Below are positions 44,764 to 52,888 of a stretch of 64,000 nt of DNA, piece after piece (within the stretch, counting starts at the first letter, position 1; each line of letters opens with the position of its first letter). The notes beneath the pieces were generated by a model, which saw only the letters and a program-made list of their open reading frames with translations, was not told where the DNA came from and ran no database searches. A program made the position numbers and the translations under genes. Source of the stretch: Acidimicrobiia bacterium (GTDB taxonomy: Bacteria > Actinomycetota > Acidimicrobiia > Acidimicrobiales > CAIXPF01); contig CANJRG010000015.1 in NCBI GenBank assembly GCA_947476745.1, positions 37,042 through 101,041 of the forward strand. The letters are read 5' to 3'.

Positions 44764-44783
44764 CGGACCGTAGAATCGGTCCG
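44764..44783 (+). promoter_or_regulatory. Palindromic operator centred on a -10 hexamer
   Basis: CGGACCG-TAGAAT-CGGTCCG is a perfect 7-bp inverted repeat flanking a good -10 hexamer, about 53 nt before the transglycosylase ATG. A protein bound here would block RNA polymerase. Confidence 0.55.
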
Positions 44784-44835
44784 AAGGGGTGGGAACTGCG
44801 GGCCCGGCGGAACCGGGTGCCTGCGCTGTGCTTCG

Positions 44836-46206
44836 ATGCGTGTCAACCTACCCAACCTCCGTCTGCGGCGCTGCCGCCCGCATCGCACGGTCCGGCGTGT
44901 TCTAGCAGTGGCCACGACGTTGGTGGTGCTGCCGTGGAGCGTCCCGGCCGGCGCACAGCAGAGCCGCCTCGCCGTCACCGACCCGTCCTCCACGGTTCTG
45001 CCCGAGCTGAACGTGGTGCCGGTGCGCACCACCGGGCTCACCGCGGTGCTCAAGGACCTCGACGCGGCGCAGGCGCTGGTCGACGGTGCCCAGGCCGCTG
45101 CTGACGCGGCCGTAGCCGAACAGGGCCGCCTGGTGCTGGCCTTGCGCGACATCCAGACCGACATCGCCACGTTGACTGCGGCCCGCGAAACGGCCTCGCA
45201 GGCGCGCTACCAGGCGCTCGAGGCAGCGGAACAGGCCGGTGTCCGGCAACGACTGGCCCAGGCTGACGTCGACGCGGTGCAGAACGTGCTCGACGAGCTC
45301 GCTGCACAGGCCTTCATCGTGGGCGGGCAGGGCGTGTCCCTGCTGGGCGACTCGGAGACCGGACCGGCGGCTCAGGGTGCCCGGTATCTTGGCGGGGTGT
45401 TCGCCGAGCAGGGTCGCCGTCGCGACCTTGCCGGGCGCGAGGTGAAGCGGGCCCAGGCTGCCCGGAGCGAGGACCTTGCGGAGGCGGCCACCCAGGAGCA
45501 GGAGCGGCGCTCGTTGGACCGGCAACTCACCGAGCGCGCCGCTGCGGCCCGACGCAACAACCTCGAGACGCTGGCCCAGGCCGAGGCACAGCGGGCGGCC
45601 CTTGCGGAGGTGGCGCGGCTGCAGGAGCCGTTACGGGCGGCCAATCTGAAGCTGGCCGAGGCACGTCGGACCATGACCGTGGTAGGGGCCGACTTCCCGC
45701 TGGTGATCCTCGACGCCTTCGTCCGTGCGGTTCGCTACGAGGCGGAACATCGTCCGGCATGCCGACTCGACTGGCAGTTGCTGGCGGCCATCTCCCGGTT
45801 GGAGTCGGGCCACGGTACCTCCGGCGGGGTGCGGGTCGACGCCGTCGGCCAGGTCCCGAACATCCTCGGGCCGCCGCTGGTCCCCGGCTCGCCCTTCGCC
45901 GTCGTGCCCGACTCCGACGGTGGGATGCTCGACGGTGACGCCAGCTACGACCGGGCGGTGGGCCCGATGCAGTTCATCCCGTCGTCGTGGCAGATCTTCG
46001 GCCTCGACGGGGACGGAGACGGCGACCGCGACCCGCGCAACTACTACGACGCCGCGCTGGCCGCGGCCGAGCACCTGTGCCGGGCCGGGGCCGACACCGG
46101 CACCGACGAGGGCCGTCGTGCAGCGGTGTACGGCTACAACCATTCCGACGAGTACGTCAACGGGGTGTTGGCGGCCCGCCAGAGTTACCTGGCGTTGCGG
46201 TGGTAG
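44836..46206 (+). CDS. Secreted lytic transglycosylase with coiled coil
   Basis: A 456-residue exported protein. A basic leader and hydrophobic stretch (about 17-42, VLAVATTLVVLPWSVPAGAQ) act as a signal peptide. A long coiled coil follows (about 75-285). The C-terminal domain (about 295-456) is a transglycosylase of the SLT-type 2 fold: AISRLESGHGT with the catalytic Glu, then AVGPMQFIPSSW and a calcium-like loop DGDGDGDRDPRN. Coiled coil plus wall hydrolase suggests a regulated cell-division or wall-remodelling enzyme. The stop lies inside the antisense DUF5522 gene. Confidence 0.88.
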   Translation: MRVNLPNLRLRRCRPHRTVRRVLAVATTLVVLPWSVPAGAQQSRLAVTDPSSTVLPELNVVPVRTTGLTAVLKDLDAAQALVDGAQAAADAAVAEQGRLVLALRDIQTDIATLTAARETASQARYQALEAAEQAGVRQRLAQADVDAVQNVLDELAAQAFIVGGQGVSLLGDSETGPAAQGARYLGGVFAEQGRRRDLAGREVKRAQAARSEDLAEAATQEQERRSLDRQLTERAAAARRNNLETLAQAEAQRAALAEVARLQEPLRAANLKLAEARRTMTVVGADFPLVILDAFVRAVRYEAEHRPACRLDWQLLAAISRLESGHGTSGGVRVDAVGQVPNILGPPLVPGSPFAVVPDSDGGMLDGDASYDRAVGPMQFIPSSWQIFGLDGDGDGDRDPRNYYDAALAAAEHLCRAGADTGTDEGRRAAVYGYNHSDEYVNGVLAARQSYLALRW

Positions 46207-46435
46207 CCCCGACATAGGGACAGTGCCGACAGCTGCTGTTGCAGCACGAGCCGCGGGCCAAGAGGTAGGCGGCGGTCATCACGAACAGCCCCGACGTCGG
46301 GTCGAGGTACCCGGGTTCGCACGCGCTGACGGCTCGATCGTGGGCACGCAGCGCTGCCTCGAAGCCGAACTGTTGCGGTCCGAAGCGCCGTGGGTGCGGT
46401 CGGTGCAACGCATCGGGTCGGGTCGCTTCCGGCAC
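46157..46435 (-). CDS. DUF5522 family small cysteine-rich protein
   Basis: A 92-residue protein with the DUF5522 core: YLDPTSGLFVMTAAYLLARG followed by SCCNSSCRHCPYV. The four clustered Cys plus His suggest a metal site. Function unknown. GTG 46435 is chosen because TAGCGT lies 7 nt upstream. Its 3-prime end overlaps the convergent transglycosylase gene by 50 bp. Confidence 0.8.
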   Translation of the reverse strand: MPEATRPDALHRPHPRRFGPQQFGFEAALRAHDRAVSACEPGYLDPTSGLFVMTAAYLLARGSCCNSSCRHCPYVGATTATPGNSGGPPTPR

Positions 46436-46442
46436 CTCCGCG

Positions 46443-46448
46443 ACGCTA
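46443..46448 (-). promoter_or_regulatory. Leaderless-type -10 hexamer for the DUF5522 gene
   Basis: TAGCGT (minus strand) ends 7 nt before GTG 46435, just beside the 22-bp repeat array. Confidence 0.5.
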
Positions 46449-46470
46449 CCCGGCGCTGACGGGCCGACGG

Positions 46471-46532
46471 GTCGCGGACCTGGACGGGTTCGGTCGCGGA
46501 CCTGGACGGGTTCGGTCGCGGACCTGGACGGG
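46471..46532. repeat. 22-bp tandem repeat, 2.8 copies
   Basis: Two full copies (46471-46492, 46493-46514) and an 18-bp third copy. It lies in the divergent region between the DUF5522 gene and the TetR gene, 23 bp upstream of the DUF5522 -10 element. It could be a multi-site regulator-binding region. The 352-bp gap holds no gene. Confidence 0.85.
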
Positions 46533-46622
46533 ATGGCGTCCGGGCCGTGCCGGCATCGGGGCGGAACCGTGCACGGTCGGCGACGACATTTGACGCTGCG
46601 CGCCCGGGCAGCGAAAAGTGTA

Positions 46623-46640
46623 ATGTGGCATTCGTCACAT
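46623..46640. promoter_or_regulatory. Candidate operator upstream of the TetR gene
   Basis: ATGTG-GCATTCGT-CACAT is an inverted repeat in a locally AT-rich patch 150 bp before the TetR gene. It is a plausible site for autoregulation. Confidence 0.45.
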
Positions 46641-46787
46641 ACGTTGAGGCTGGTCCGGTGAGTTGCCGGCGACGCTGAGGTGGGCCTCGGCGGCGGCACG
46701 GCGATTCGAGGTGGCGATGGCGTGTGCGGAGGAAAGGCTCGAGGAAAGGATGAGGGATCGCGGCGAGCTGCCGTGATCCCTGTTGCC

Positions 46788-47390
46788 ATGGGGGTCCGTG
46801 GACGCAGTGGCCGACAACGGCTCTCCCCCGGGCAGCGGCGCGGGGAGATCCTCGCTGCGGCGCACCGCGTGTTCTCGAGCCAGGATCCCTCCTCGGTGAC
46901 CTTCGAGGAGATCGCGCACGAGGCCGGCGTGTCGAGAGCCCTGGTCTACAACTACTTCGGCGACAAGGGGACGTTGCTGGCCGAGGTCTACCGGCAGGCC
47001 TTCGAGTCCCTCGACGGGGAGTTGCTCGACGTTTTGCGCTCCGGGCAGTCGCCCGCGGCACGCCTGCGCGAGTTGGCCCGCCGGTATGTGGGCTTCGCCC
47101 AGGCGAGTACCGGAACGTGGCAGCTGCTCGCCCATGCGGCGGTGGTGCAGCACCCGGCGGTGCAGGCCGTCCATCGGGAGCGCGTCCGGAGCCTCGCCCG
47201 AGCGCTGGGCGACGCAGACTCGCTGGAGATGGCCGTGGCCGGGCTGCTCGGCCTGCTCGAGAGCGCCACCCGTCACTGGCTGGACGCCGCCGACACGTCG
47301 GCTGCGACGCTGCTCGCGCATCTCGACCTGCAGGTGTGGCCGGGGTTCTCGGGGTTGCTGGACCGCAGTGTCGGCAGCGTGACCGTGTGA
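46788..47390 (+). CDS. TetR-family transcriptional regulator
   Basis: A 200-residue repressor-type regulator. The N-terminal helix-turn-helix reads VTFEEIAHEAGVSRALVYNYFGDKG (seen here as EEIAHEAGVSRALVYNYF, about residues 37-54). The C-terminal ligand domain is helical and unassigned. It stands before an epimerase-like gene and an acyl-CoA synthetase, which it may control. Start ATG 46788; a GTG at 46773 is possible. Confidence 0.88.
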   Translation: MGVRGRSGRQRLSPGQRRGEILAAAHRVFSSQDPSSVTFEEIAHEAGVSRALVYNYFGDKGTLLAEVYRQAFESLDGELLDVLRSGQSPAARLRELARRYVGFAQASTGTWQLLAHAAVVQHPAVQAVHRERVRSLARALGDADSLEMAVAGLLGLLESATRHWLDAADTSAATLLAHLDLQVWPGFSGLLDRSVGSVTV

Positions 47391-47420
47391 ACGCCGCGGG
47401 CAGCGTCTTGCCCGCCGTCC

Positions 47421-47426
47421 TACAGT
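47421..47426 (+). promoter_or_regulatory. Leaderless-type -10 hexamer for the epimerase-like gene
   Basis: TACAGT ends 7 nt before ATG 47434. Confidence 0.5.
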
Positions 47427-47433
47427 GCGACCC

Positions 47434-48531
47434 ATGCAGGTTCTGGTCATCGGGGGAACGGGTCCGACAGGACCCCATGTGGTCAACGGGCTGATCGAGA
47501 CCGGGTGCACGGTGACGATCCTGCACACCGGAGCGCACGAGGTGGACACCATCCCCTCGTCGGTGGAGCACATCCACACCAACCCCTTTGACGTACAGGC
47601 GGTCGAGGAGGCCCTGGGCGGACGAACCTTCGACCTGGTCTATGCCATGTATGGGCGGCTGCGGGACCTCGCCCGGTTCTTCGAGGGCCGCTGCGGACGG
47701 ATGTTGGCCGTGGGCGGCGTCCCGGTCTACCGCGGGTTCGCCCTGCCCCAACAGAACCGGCCGGCGGGCATGCTCGTGCCGGTGCGAGAGACCGCCGAGC
47801 GCGCCGTGGACGACGCCAACGTGAAGGTCGCCCGGATCGTGCAGACCGAGGACACGTTCTTCTCCCATCATCCCAACGGCACGCTGTTCCGCTATCCGCT
47901 CATCTACGGACCCGGCCAGATCAACCCGCGCGAGTGGCTGATCGTCCGACGGATCCTCGACGGCCGCCGTCGCATCGTCGTGGCCGACGGCGGTCTTACC
48001 TTGCGTTCCGCCGGGTATGGTCCAAACGTCTCCCATGCTTTGGTGCTCGCCGCCGGCCTGCCCGATGCTGCTGCCGGCAAGGCCTACAACGTGGGCGATG
48101 AGCTCACCCTGACCGCCCGCCAGACCATCGAGTTGATCGCCGAGGCGCTCGACTGCGAGATGGAGATCGTCAACCTCCCCGCCGAGCTGGCCACGCCAGC
48201 CCGTCCGTTCCTGTCGGCCGAGACCACGCTGCACAAGTTCACCGGCGTCGATGCCATCCGCCACGACCTGGGCTACCGCGACCCCGTCCCCGCCCCCGAG
48301 GCCATCCGCCGTACTGCCCGTTATCTCATGGCCAACCCGGTGGAACGCGGATCGGTCACCGAGATGCGACTGCAGGACCCCTTCGACTACGAGGCCGAGG
48401 ACCGGCTCATCGAGGCCTACCGCGTCCTGCTCGGCGGGGTAGGGCCGGTCGCCGCGGCCTACGACCCCGACTTCCGTGATCGCTACGCGCCCGGTTCGGA
48501 CGACTGGCGTCTGGTGCCGTCCAAGAGCTGA
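47434..48531 (+). CDS. NAD(P)-binding epimerase/dehydratase-like protein
   Basis: A 365-residue extended-SDR protein. The Rossmann motif VLVIGGTGPTGPHVV opens the chain. The usual Tyr-x3-Lys pair is not obvious where expected, so it may be an atypical or non-catalytic SDR. FRYPLIYGPGQINPREW near 155 and VGDELTLTARQTIELIAEAL near 220 fit the NAD-dependent epimerase fold. Next to an acyl-CoA synthetase, suggesting work on a CoA-linked or lipid substrate. ATG 47434 chosen from the TACAGT hexamer. Confidence 0.8.
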   Translation: MQVLVIGGTGPTGPHVVNGLIETGCTVTILHTGAHEVDTIPSSVEHIHTNPFDVQAVEEALGGRTFDLVYAMYGRLRDLARFFEGRCGRMLAVGGVPVYRGFALPQQNRPAGMLVPVRETAERAVDDANVKVARIVQTEDTFFSHHPNGTLFRYPLIYGPGQINPREWLIVRRILDGRRRIVVADGGLTLRSAGYGPNVSHALVLAAGLPDAAAGKAYNVGDELTLTARQTIELIAEALDCEMEIVNLPAELATPARPFLSAETTLHKFTGVDAIRHDLGYRDPVPAPEAIRRTARYLMANPVERGSVTEMRLQDPFDYEAEDRLIEAYRVLLGGVGPVAAAYDPDFRDRYAPGSDDWRLVPSKS

Positions 48532-48567
48532 ACCGGGCGCTTCGGGCGTCGCACCGGGCTGGTCCGC

Positions 48568-48573
48568 TACCGT
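48568..48573 (+). promoter_or_regulatory. Leaderless-type -10 hexamer for the acyl-CoA synthetase
   Basis: TACCGT ends 7 nt before GTG 48581. Confidence 0.5.
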
Positions 48574-48580
48574 CCTGCGG

Positions 48581-50236
48581 GTGAGCACCCAGGTATCCCT
48601 GCCCGCTGCCCAGGAGGCAGTCGCCGCCGCCGTCCCCGACCGTGATTGCTTCGTCTGGCGAGGCCGGGTCTGGAGCTGGCGGGAGTTCACCGAGCGCACC
48701 CGGCGGGTGGCCTCGGTGCTGCACGGCGCCGGTCTGGGCCTGCGCCGCGACCCTGCGTCGTGCGCAGGGTGGGAGTCGCCGCACGACCACATCGCGCTCT
48801 ACCTGCACAACGGCAACGAGTACCTCGAGGCCATGATCGGCGCCTTCAAGGCCCGCTGCGGCCCGGTCAACATCAACTACCGCTACGTGGCGGAGGAATT
48901 GGCCTACGTCCTGCGTGATGCCGCTGTGGCCGCCGTGGTGGTCCACAGCACGTTCACGCCGACGCTGGCCGAGGCGCTGGCCACGCTGTCGGAGGCCGGC
49001 GATGCCGCCGGTTCGCCGATGATCCTGCAGGTCCCCGACGAGTCGGGCCTGCCGCTCATGGCCGGGGCGCGGTGGTACGAGGATGCGTTGGCCGAGGCGT
49101 CCCCGGAGCTGCCCGTCGAGTTGGTGGCCGGTTGGACCCCCGACGACCTCTACATCATCTACACCGGCGGCACCACCGGGATGCCCAAGGGCGTCCTGTG
49201 GCGCCAAGGCGACTTCCTCGAGGCTGCGCTCGGCGTCGCCAAGAGCCCGGCGGAGCTGGCCGAGGCGGCGCCCCGCTCCACGCTGCGGGCCTTGCCCGCG
49301 GCGCCGTTCATGCACGGGGCGGCCCACTGGAACGCCCTGTCGGCGTGGCTCGGCGGAGGCACGGTGGTCATCCAGGACCAGCCGTCCAGGCTCGAACCCG
49401 ACGACCTGTGGTCGGTGGTGGCCCGCGAGAAGGTCACTGCGGTGCAGATCGTCGGCGACGCCTTCGCCCGGCCACTGCTCGAACAGCTCGCCGTGGCCGA
49501 GTACGACCTGTCCAGCCTTCGGTTCCTCCTCAGCGGCGGGGCGGTGCTCTCCCCCGCCAACAAGGCGGCGCTCCTCGAGCGCATCCCGGGCCTGACCATC
49601 GTCGACGTCCTCGGATCGTCGGAGTCGGGCCGCCAGGCGGTCCGCAACGTCAAGCAGGAGCAGCAGGACCAGGCCGGCACCTTCCAGCCGGGGCCCCACG
49701 CGCGGCTGCTCGACGAGGAGCTGACCGGCGTGATTCCGGCTGGCGACGAGCGCACCGGCTGGCTGGGCCAGGCCGGCGCAGTACCGCGTGGGTACCTCGG
49801 GGACGAGGCCAAGACGGCCCGCACGTTCCCGGTGATCGACGGGGTGCGGTACTCGGTGGCCGGCGACCGGGCCCGCTACGCCGCCGACGGCTCCCTCGAG
49901 TTGCTCGGGCGCGACTCGGTGACCATCAACTCCGGCGGCGAGAAGATCTTCGCCGAGGAGGTCGAACAGGCGATCAAGGCCCATCCTGCGGTGATCGACG
50001 TGATCGTGGTCGGCCGTCCCAGCGAACGCTGGGGCAACGAGGTCGTCGCCGTGGTCCAGGTGCGCGCCGCCGCTGCGACGGTCACCGACGAGGCCCTCAT
50101 CGAGGTCGCCGGCCAGCACGTGGCCCGCTACAAGCTGCCCAAGGTGGTGGTCCGGGTGGACACGGTCAAGCGCAGCCCGTCGGGCAAGGCGGACTACCGC
50201 TGGGCCAAGGAGATCGCGGCGTCGGCCCCGGCCTGA
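48581..50236 (+). CDS. Acyl-CoA synthetase (AMP-forming)
   Basis: A 551-residue adenylate-forming ligase of the FadD type that activates a carboxylic acid with ATP and CoA. The AMP-binding loop YTGGTTGMPKG lies near 192-202; GSSESG near 348 and VAGDRARYAADG near 427 belong to the adenylation core. The C-terminal lysine is in SPSGKADYRW near 535. GTG 48581 fits the leaderless hexamer. Likely acts with the acyl-CoA dehydrogenase, hydratase and CoA transferase genes of this region in acid catabolism. Confidence 0.92.
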   Translation: MSTQVSLPAAQEAVAAAVPDRDCFVWRGRVWSWREFTERTRRVASVLHGAGLGLRRDPASCAGWESPHDHIALYLHNGNEYLEAMIGAFKARCGPVNINYRYVAEELAYVLRDAAVAAVVVHSTFTPTLAEALATLSEAGDAAGSPMILQVPDESGLPLMAGARWYEDALAEASPELPVELVAGWTPDDLYIIYTGGTTGMPKGVLWRQGDFLEAALGVAKSPAELAEAAPRSTLRALPAAPFMHGAAHWNALSAWLGGGTVVIQDQPSRLEPDDLWSVVAREKVTAVQIVGDAFARPLLEQLAVAEYDLSSLRFLLSGGAVLSPANKAALLERIPGLTIVDVLGSSESGRQAVRNVKQEQQDQAGTFQPGPHARLLDEELTGVIPAGDERTGWLGQAGAVPRGYLGDEAKTARTFPVIDGVRYSVAGDRARYAADGSLELLGRDSVTINSGGEKIFAEEVEQAIKAHPAVIDVIVVGRPSERWGNEVVAVVQVRAAAATVTDEALIEVAGQHVARYKLPKVVVRVDTVKRSPSGKADYRWAKEIAASAPA

Positions 50237-50243
50237 GCGGCAG

Positions 50244-50426
50244 TCACTCCTTGAGCGCGACGGCGTTGGGGGTCACGTTCATCTTGGGCTCGTACGCCGT
50301 TTCGGTCACGGTGCCGACCGGGGCGGTCCCCTGCTCCGCCCGCAGCACCTGCCGACAGTCGGAGCACGGTCCGTAGAACTCCTCCTGGGCGTCGGTCCGG
50401 CAGCGGGGGCAGGTGAACAGGAGCAC
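50244..50426 (-). CDS. Small zinc-ribbon protein
   Basis: A 60-residue protein with two C-x2-C knuckles, CPRC at about 6-9 and CSDC at about 22-25, a likely structural zinc site. The rest has Thr/Val-rich sequence ending AVALKE. Function unknown. GTG 50426 places the first knuckle near the N-terminus; longer starts add low-complexity sequence. Converges with the acyl-CoA synthetase, 7 bp away. Confidence 0.7.
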   Translation of the reverse strand: MLLFTCPRCRTDAQEEFYGPCSDCRQVLRAEQGTAPVGTVTETAYEPKMNVTPNAVALKE

Positions 50427-50600
50427 GGCCCCAGCTTCGCGCGCCGCGCAGCAGCGGGTGCGGACCGGACCGGATCTGTGGACAAACCCGGCAATCAACC
50501 ATGAATACACAGGGTTCGGCCTCTGGTACCCCACAGCCGGATCGTCGTACCGTCATCGCGTCGACCGCAGTCCGCGGTGGCCTAGGAGGTGCGACGAGTC

Positions 50601-50870
50601 ATGCCGAGCTTCGAGGTGACCCTGAAGGACCGCACGGTCGAGCAGGTTTCCGACGCCCACGCTTATCAGCAGGAGGGGCAGATGACCACGTTCTTCCGCA
50701 ACGATGAGTGCCGCAACGTGGTCGACTCGTGGAGCAGCCGGGTGTTCTCGGTGCGGACCGCCGAGGTACTGATGATCCGCCAGCTCGGCGTCGAGGAGCT
50801 GGCCGAGCTCGCCGGCGTGCGCGGTCATGGGCTGCGTGCCCCGGCCCTGCTGCGTGCAGTGGAGGCCTGA
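50601..50870 (+). CDS. Hypothetical protein
   Basis: An 89-residue soluble protein starting PSFEVTLKDRTVEQV, then HAYQQEGQMTTFFRN and the segment DSWSSRVFSVRTAEVLMIRQLG. The pattern suggests a small beta-sheet protein with a C-terminal helix. No family assigned. AGGAGG lies 12 nt upstream of ATG 50601, long for a ribosome-binding site; GTG 50589 is the alternative. It converges with the carbonic anhydrase gene. Confidence 0.65.
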   Translation: MPSFEVTLKDRTVEQVSDAHAYQQEGQMTTFFRNDECRNVVDSWSSRVFSVRTAEVLMIRQLGVEELAELAGVRGHGLRAPALLRAVEA

Positions 50871-50876
50871 GGTCCC

Positions 50877-51509
50877 TTACCGGGCGCCGGCGGTGACCAC
50901 CGGGACGAAGTCGCCGGTGAGTTCTTGGTAGCTGCGCACCTCGCCGGTGTGCAGCTCGTAGACCCAGCCGTGCAGGCGCAGCTTGCCGCCGACGAGGCGG
51001 GAGGCGACCGAGGGATGGGTGCGCAGATGCATCAGCTGGGCCACGACGTTGTGCTCGGTGAGCAGTCGGAGCTTCGTGGCATCATCCGCATCCGGCCAGT
51101 TCTCCATCACGGTCAGCCGTGCGGCGTCGGCATGGCTGATCCAGCTCTTGATGTGCGGGATCGCGTCCATCGCGGAGGGCTCGAGCAGCGCCTTCATCGC
51201 GCCGCAGTCGGAGTGGCCGCAGACGATGATGTTCGGGATATCCAGCACCGAAAGGGCGTATTCGATCGTGGCCGACACACCGCCGTAGGCGGCTCCGAAG
51301 GCGGGCACGATGTTGCCGACGATCTGGCAACCGAACAGGTCGCCGGGGTGGGTCTGGGTGATGAGGTGGGGTGTCACCCGGGAATCCGAACAGGTGATGA
51401 ACAGCGCCTGTGGGCGCTGCGGGCCGGTCGCCGCAGCGGTGACCTCGGCCGACAGGCTCGGGAAGACCTCCCGCTGGAAATGGGCGACACCGGCAAGGAT
51501 CTTCTCCAT
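50877..51509 (-). CDS. can: Beta-class carbonic anhydrase
   Basis: A 210-residue zinc enzyme interconverting CO2 and bicarbonate. The zinc ligands are C40 and D42 of CSDSR, then H98 and C101 of HSDCGAMK. The usual RNAGN loop reads IVGNIVP here, so the Arg-Asn pair is changed. Length is normal. TAGTGT lies 9 nt before the ATG. Confidence 0.92.
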   Translation of the reverse strand: MEKILAGVAHFQREVFPSLSAEVTAAATGPQRPQALFITCSDSRVTPHLITQTHPGDLFGCQIVGNIVPAFGAAYGGVSATIEYALSVLDIPNIIVCGHSDCGAMKALLEPSAMDAIPHIKSWISHADAARLTVMENWPDADDATKLRLLTEHNVVAQLMHLRTHPSVASRLVGGKLRLHGWVYELHTGEVRSYQELTGDFVPVVTAGAR

Positions 51510-51598
51510 AGGTGAAGGACACTACCGGGCTTTGGCTACCGGTCTCCCACCCCGGGCCGGTCGGCCGAGCAGGGCACCCCGTGCTCGGGTCCATTGGC

Positions 51599-51604
51599 TA
51601 GGTT
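51599..51604 (+). promoter_or_regulatory. Leaderless-type -10 hexamer for the HIT gene
   Basis: TAGGTT ends 6 nt before ATG 51611. Confidence 0.5.
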
Positions 51605-51610
51605 GGGACC

Positions 51611-52030
51611 ATGGCAACCGTGTTCACCCGGATCATGAACGGTGAGCTGCCCGGACGGTTCGTATGGCAGGACGCGACGTGCGCCGCCTTCCTGTCGATC
51701 AACCCGATCCGTCGCGGCCACACGCTGGTGGTGCCCCGCCGGGAGGTGGACCACTGGTTCGACCTCGATCCGGGGACCGTCGGCCACCTGATGGCGGTGG
51801 GCCAGCACATCGCCAAGGCGCAGCAGGCGGCGTTCGAACCGGTTCGTGTTGGGTTGATCATCGCCGGCTTCGAGGTGCCCCACACCCACCTGCACCTGAT
51901 CCCCATCTCCGACATGGGCGGCCTCGATTTCGCCAACGCCGCGAGCTCGGTCGACCCGGCGGAGCTCGATGTGGCGGCCGAGCAGATCGTCGCCGCGCTG
52001 CGCCGGGCCGGTCACCCCGAGGCGGGCTGA
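51611..52030 (+). CDS. HIT-family nucleotide hydrolase
   Basis: A 139-residue histidine-triad protein. The N-terminal ATVFTRIMNGELPGRFVWQD and GHTLVVPRREVDHW match the HinT/AP4A-hydrolase core; the triad is HTHLHLIP at about 96-103. It probably hydrolyses nucleotide phosphoramidates or dinucleoside polyphosphates. Confidence 0.92.
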   Translation: MATVFTRIMNGELPGRFVWQDATCAAFLSINPIRRGHTLVVPRREVDHWFDLDPGTVGHLMAVGQHIAKAQQAAFEPVRVGLIIAGFEVPHTHLHLIPISDMGGLDFANAASSVDPAELDVAAEQIVAALRRAGHPEAG

Positions 52031-52069
52031 CCCACCGACCTGCCGATCACCGGGTCGTGCAGGTGCCGG

Positions 52070-52825
52070 TCACGACGAGGCGTGGTTGCCGGTCGTGGGG
52101 CGGTCGGACGCGTCACTTCGCAGGTCCGGCGACCCGGCGCCGAGGGCCACCTCGTCGATGAGGTGGGCACCACGGTTGCGTACGGTGTTGACCTCGAGCG
52201 ACACCGGGTGGAAGGCCACCAGCTCGGCCGGGGTCGGTCCCAGCATGGCGGCCACGGCGTCGGCGTCCTGCAGGTCGGGATCGAGCCAGGCTTCCCAGAC
52301 GTCGGGTGCCAGCACCACGGGCATCCGATCGTGCACCCGGGCCATCAGCGGGTTGGCCGCGCCGGTGATGACCGTGCAGCTGAGCACCCACGGGCCGTCC
52401 GTTCCCGGTTCCCGCCAGCGTTCCCACAGCCCGGCGAAGGCGTAGGGCTCGCCGTCGGGCCGGTGGATGTACCACGGCTGCTTGCGGGTCTGGCCCGGGA
52501 CCGCGGTCCATTCGTAGAACCCGTCGGCGGGCACGATGCAGCGCCGTCGCCGGAACGCCTGGCGGTAGGCGTTGCGGGTGGCCACGGTCTCGAGCCGGGC
52601 GTTGATCATACGGGCGCCGGCCCGGAGGTTATCGGCCCACGGCGGGACCAGGCCCCAGCGCAACGCCTCGAGCAGGCGGCTGTGGTCGTGTTCGGCCACC
52701 ACGTAGACCTCGCTGGTCGGTGCCACGTTGTAGTTGGCGGCCAGTTCGACGCCCGGCTCGTGCGCCGCGGCGAAGTACTGGGCCAGGTCCTCGGGTTTGG
52801 AGGACGACACGAAGCGACCGCACAC
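52070..52825 (-). CDS. SOS response-associated peptidase (SRAP, YedK/HMCES type)
   Basis: A 251-residue protein that shields abasic sites in single-stranded DNA by a covalent link through Cys2. MCGRF at the N-terminus supplies that Cys after Met removal; NYNVAPTS, WGLVPPWA, NARLETVA, CIVPADGFYEW and HDRMPVVL are all family motifs. The last 20 residues are a variable tail. TAGCGT lies 7 nt before the GTG, so initiation fixes Cys at position 2. Confidence 0.94.
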   Translation of the reverse strand: MCGRFVSSSKPEDLAQYFAAAHEPGVELAANYNVAPTSEVYVVAEHDHSRLLEALRWGLVPPWADNLRAGARMINARLETVATRNAYRQAFRRRRCIVPADGFYEWTAVPGQTRKQPWYIHRPDGEPYAFAGLWERWREPGTDGPWVLSCTVITGAANPLMARVHDRMPVVLAPDVWEAWLDPDLQDADAVAAMLGPTPAELVAFHPVSLEVNTVRNRGAHLIDEVALGAGSPDLRSDASDRPTTGNHASS

Positions 52826-52832
52826 CGTCTCG

Positions 52833-52838
52833 ACGCTA
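52833..52838 (-). promoter_or_regulatory. Leaderless-type -10 hexamer for the SRAP gene
   Basis: TAGCGT (minus strand) ends 7 nt before GTG 52825. I see no LexA-like box around it. Confidence 0.5.
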
Positions 52839-52888
52839 TCGCCGCAACGGTGCCGGTGTGGACGGCAACGTGTCGTGGTGTACCGCCC

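Noticed and set aside
46471..46532. Possible CRISPR array
   Set aside because: Units are directly adjacent with no unique spacers, too short, and no cas genes are near. The same holds for 61423-61487 and 30052-30127.
46279..48792. An 837-codon minus-strand open frame
   Set aside because: It lies opposite the TetR and epimerase-like genes, whose motifs are clear, and crosses the DUF5522 gene in a different frame.
48407..50119. A 570-codon minus-strand open frame
   Set aside because: Antisense shadow of the acyl-CoA synthetase, which has all its family motifs.
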